A stretch of 64,000 nt of DNA from Adlercreutzia faecimuris (GTDB lineage Bacteria > Actinomycetota > Coriobacteriia > Coriobacteriales > Eggerthellaceae): contig NZ_JAJMLW010000002.1 of NCBI RefSeq assembly GCF_022669055.1, forward strand, positions 124,001 to 188,000. Direction: 5' to 3'. Below, piece after piece: positions 62,335 to 64,000 of the stretch. Numbering within the stretch: position 1 is the first letter of the stretch; every line of letters begins with the position of its first letter. The notes beneath the pieces were generated by a model. It was not told the origin of the DNA. It ran no database searches and saw only the letters and a program-made list of their open reading frames with translations. Position numbers and translations under genes: made by a program.

Positions 62335-63321
62335 CTACAGCTCGACCGCGTAGACCCGCCCGGCGCCGTAGAGGCGGCCGAACAGGTACTTCGCGCTCGC
62401 GGACTCCTCGCTCACCATCACGCGGCCCTCGAACGACTCGATGCCCTCGGTCATGGGCGGCGCGGCCAGGTCCACGGCGAGGGAGCGGCCGTCCAGGCAG
62501 TAGAGCGGCACGTCGAGCCCGCCGTCGGGGAAGGTGCCGTCGCGGGTGAGGCGCGCCCCGTCGTAGGCGTAGAGGTGCGAGGGGGCCAGCCCGAACGACT
62601 GCGACAGCACGACGGCGCCGTCCGACACGCACACGCCCTGGATCATCCCGGGGATGGAGAAGGCGGCCGCCGGCTGCACCGAGAACCCGGCGGGGGAGTC
62701 GGCGTCGGCGGGGAAGGCGAACATCATCGAGGGGTTCTCGGTGCCGTCGGGCGTCGTCAGGCGCCACGCCTCGGGCGTCTCGTAGTCGCCGGGGTGGTAG
62801 AACACGCCCGCGAGCAGGTAGCCGTCCTCGGCGTTCATGAACGAGGGGGAGAACCCGAGGTCGACCTGGCCGAGCACGCCCACCGCCGCGCCGTCGGCCG
62901 CCCCGGCGACGGCGGCCTCGTCGAGGACGAGGTAGCCGCCCTCCCGTGCGACCAGGACGCGCCCGCCGGCGCTCGTGACGGCCGAGCCGTGGTCGTCGTA
63001 GAGGCCGCCGCCCGGCAGCTCCAGGAAGACGCGGGACACCGCGCCGTCGGGCCCCACCCGGTACAGCGGCGAGGCCGACCCGTCGGCCATGTACCCGCTG
63101 AACAGCCACGACCCGCCCACGTCGAGGCGGTCGAGGTCCTGGCAGACGAACCCCTCGCCGATGCCCGGGATGGCCAGGGACGGCTCGGCATGCTCGTAGA
63201 AGGGGGCGAAGGCGACGCGGACGACGACGTTGGCGAGGGCGACGACGGCCACGGCCGCGCCGAGGAGGGCGGCCATCACGATGAGGGCGATCCGCGCGGG
63301 GCGGCGGGGCGTGGCGGCCAT
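62335..63321 (-). CDS. Membrane-anchored extracytoplasmic protein of unknown function
   Basis: A 328-residue protein with one N-terminal membrane helix (about 10-32, RIALIVMAALLGAAVAVVALANVVV) and a large outer domain rich in short beta-strand repeats (GSWLFSGYMADGS, RVLVAREGGYLVLDE, GDGAVVLSQSF-like turns), suggesting a beta-propeller. No family was recognised. ATG at 63321 with AAGGAGG upstream. Convergent with the DHA2 gene and divergent from the YhgE-like gene. Confidence 0.7.
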   Translation of the reverse strand: MAATPRRPARIALIVMAALLGAAVAVVALANVVVRVAFAPFYEHAEPSLAIPGIGEGFVCQDLDRLDVGGSWLFSGYMADGSASPLYRVGPDGAVSRVFLELPGGGLYDDHGSAVTSAGGRVLVAREGGYLVLDEAAVAGAADGAAVGVLGQVDLGFSPSFMNAEDGYLLAGVFYHPGDYETPEAWRLTTPDGTENPSMMFAFPADADSPAGFSVQPAAAFSIPGMIQGVCVSDGAVVLSQSFGLAPSHLYAYDGARLTRDGTFPDGGLDVPLYCLDGRSLAVDLAAPPMTEGIESFEGRVMVSEESASAKYLFGRLYGAGRVYAVEL

Positions 63322-63415
63322 GGCGGCCTCCTTCCGACAGGGGCGTGACGGGGCCAGCGTAGCACCGGGCGCGCCGGCCCTGGCGGGTGCGCCCCAACGG
63401 TCAGGGAACCGTGAC

Positions 63416-63444
63416 TTGCCTGCCCGGCGGGGCGCGTCGATAAT
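63416..63444 (+). promoter_or_regulatory. Upstream promoter candidate for the YhgE-like gene
   Basis: TTGCCT (63416-63421) and GATAAT (63439-63444), 17-bp spacer, about 125 bp before the ATG. Confidence 0.5.
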
Positions 63445-63492
63445 CAGGAGGGGAGGGACGGCCGCGCACCGCCGCCCCAGCGAACTACCCGG

Positions 63493-63522
63493 TTGCGTTT
63501 TACACCCCATGTGGGGTATTAT
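63493..63522 (+). promoter_or_regulatory. Promoter with operator for the YhgE-like gene
   Basis: TTGCGT (63493-63498) and TATTAT (63517-63522) with an 18-bp spacer. The perfect inverted repeat ACCCCA-TG-TGGGGT at 63504-63517 lies in the spacer and touches the -10 box, the place of a repressor site. TetR genes often accompany YhgE/Pip genes; none is visible inside the window. Confidence 0.65.
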
Positions 63523-63568
63523 TCCGCACCGACAGGAAGCCGAGCGAGAGGAGAGGAGGCCGCAACCT

Positions 63569-64000
63569 ATGGGCAACGCCCTGCGCGTGCTTCGGCGCGA
63601 CGTCCTGCGCCTGCTCAAGGTGCCCCCGGCGCTCGTGGTGGTCGTGGCGCTGCTGGTGCTTCCCTCCATCTACACCTGGTACAACGTCATCGGCTTCTGG
63701 AACCCCTACGACAACACGGGCAACCTGCGCGTGTGCGTGGTGAACCAGGATGAGGGCGGCTCCTCCGAGCTCACCGGCGAGCTCCACGTGGGCGACATGA
63801 TCGTGGACAAGCTGCACGAGAACGACCAGCTCAAGTGGGAGTTCACCGACTACGACGACGCCATGGCCCAGCTGGACGCGGGCGAGGCCTACGCCGCCTT
63901 CGTCATCCCGCCCGACTTCACCGCCGACCTCCTGACGCTCACCACCGGCGACTTCACCCAGCCGGCGCTCACCTATTACGTCAACGAGAAGGCGGGCCCG
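63569..64000 (+). CDS. YhgE/Pip-family membrane protein, N-terminal part
   Basis: The first 144 codons of a gene cut by the window end. A helix at about 20-40 (PPALVVVVALLVLPSIYTWYN) with the family signature LPSIYTWYNVIGFWNPYDNTGNLRVCVVNQDEGG is followed by the outer domain (GDMIVDKLHENDQLKWEF). YhgE/Pip proteins are phage receptors in lactococci and include EsaA-like type VII secretion parts. ATG at 63569 with GGAGAGGAGG upstream. Confidence 0.88.
   Translation, partial: MGNALRVLRRDVLRLLKVPPALVVVVALLVLPSIYTWYNVIGFWNPYDNTGNLRVCVVNQDEGGSSELTGELHVGDMIVDKLHENDQLKWEFTDYDDAMAQLDAGEAYAAFVIPPDFTADLLTLTTGDFTQPALTYYVNEKAGP

Overview
The window reads as a chromosome segment of a very GC-rich actinobacterium (roughly 70% G+C by eye). 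Class Coriobacteriia is the best guess. This rests on the gene block uvrC-rapZ-yvcK-whiA-gap-pgk-tpiA-gpmI-secG (the first part is the usual actinobacterial order, while the cofactor-independent phosphoglycerate mutase is not typical of Streptomyces or Mycobacterium), on acetate-forming ackA and pta, and on type III pantothenate kinase beside an OPT-type transporter. The family cannot be fixed from the sequence alone. No phage, IS transposase, CRISPR array or rRNA was seen.

Layout. 1-2.8 kb: the 3' end of a GH5 glycosidase gene, a hicA-hicB toxin-antitoxin pair lying between two 111-bp copies of that 3' end, and a secreted lipase. 2.9-9.9 kb: three large co-oriented nucleic-acid genes (a Cas4-like/DnaQ-like fusion with DUF2779, a coiled-coil DUF2130 protein with a nuclease-like motif, and a HelD-type helicase), then two small genes. 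9.9-13.3 kb: LytTR-DUF3021 and a MerR-regulated efflux pump. 13.4-18.5 kb: a 1,699-residue Lhr helicase.

19-31 kb: DNA repair, cell-wall/sporulation-type regulators and lower glycolysis ending in secG, then tRNA-Leu, a cation efflux protein and a tRNA-Val/Gly/Cys/Gly cluster. 31.8-36 kb: a TerC-family protein preceded by a recognisable yybP-ykoY manganese riboswitch with its own terminator, then a membrane protein of unknown function, a lipid kinase and RNase D. 36-45 kb: a membrane zinc protease, exonuclease VII, HIT protein, ackA and pta facing each other, and glf with a glycosyltransferase for galactofuranose-type glycans.

45-64 kb: coaX, an OPT transporter, DNA polymerase IV, DegV, and a tightly packed run ileS-lspA-pseudouridine synthase-hemH-coaBC-vsr. 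These are followed by brnQ, tRNA-Pro, a lone HipA-like kinase, a DHA2 efflux pump, an anchored protein of unknown function and the start of a YhgE/Pip gene.

The most unusual signal is non-coding. Four intergenic elements (18691-18850, 18899-19061, 40557-40716, 44419-44557) each have two 23-30-nt inverted arms around a 90-115-nt centre. Arms match closely within an element but differ strongly between elements. Three of the centres share a core of the form GACC(A/T)GG followed by AAA, and the fourth has only a partial match. They look like one family of structured DNA or RNA elements that I cannot name.
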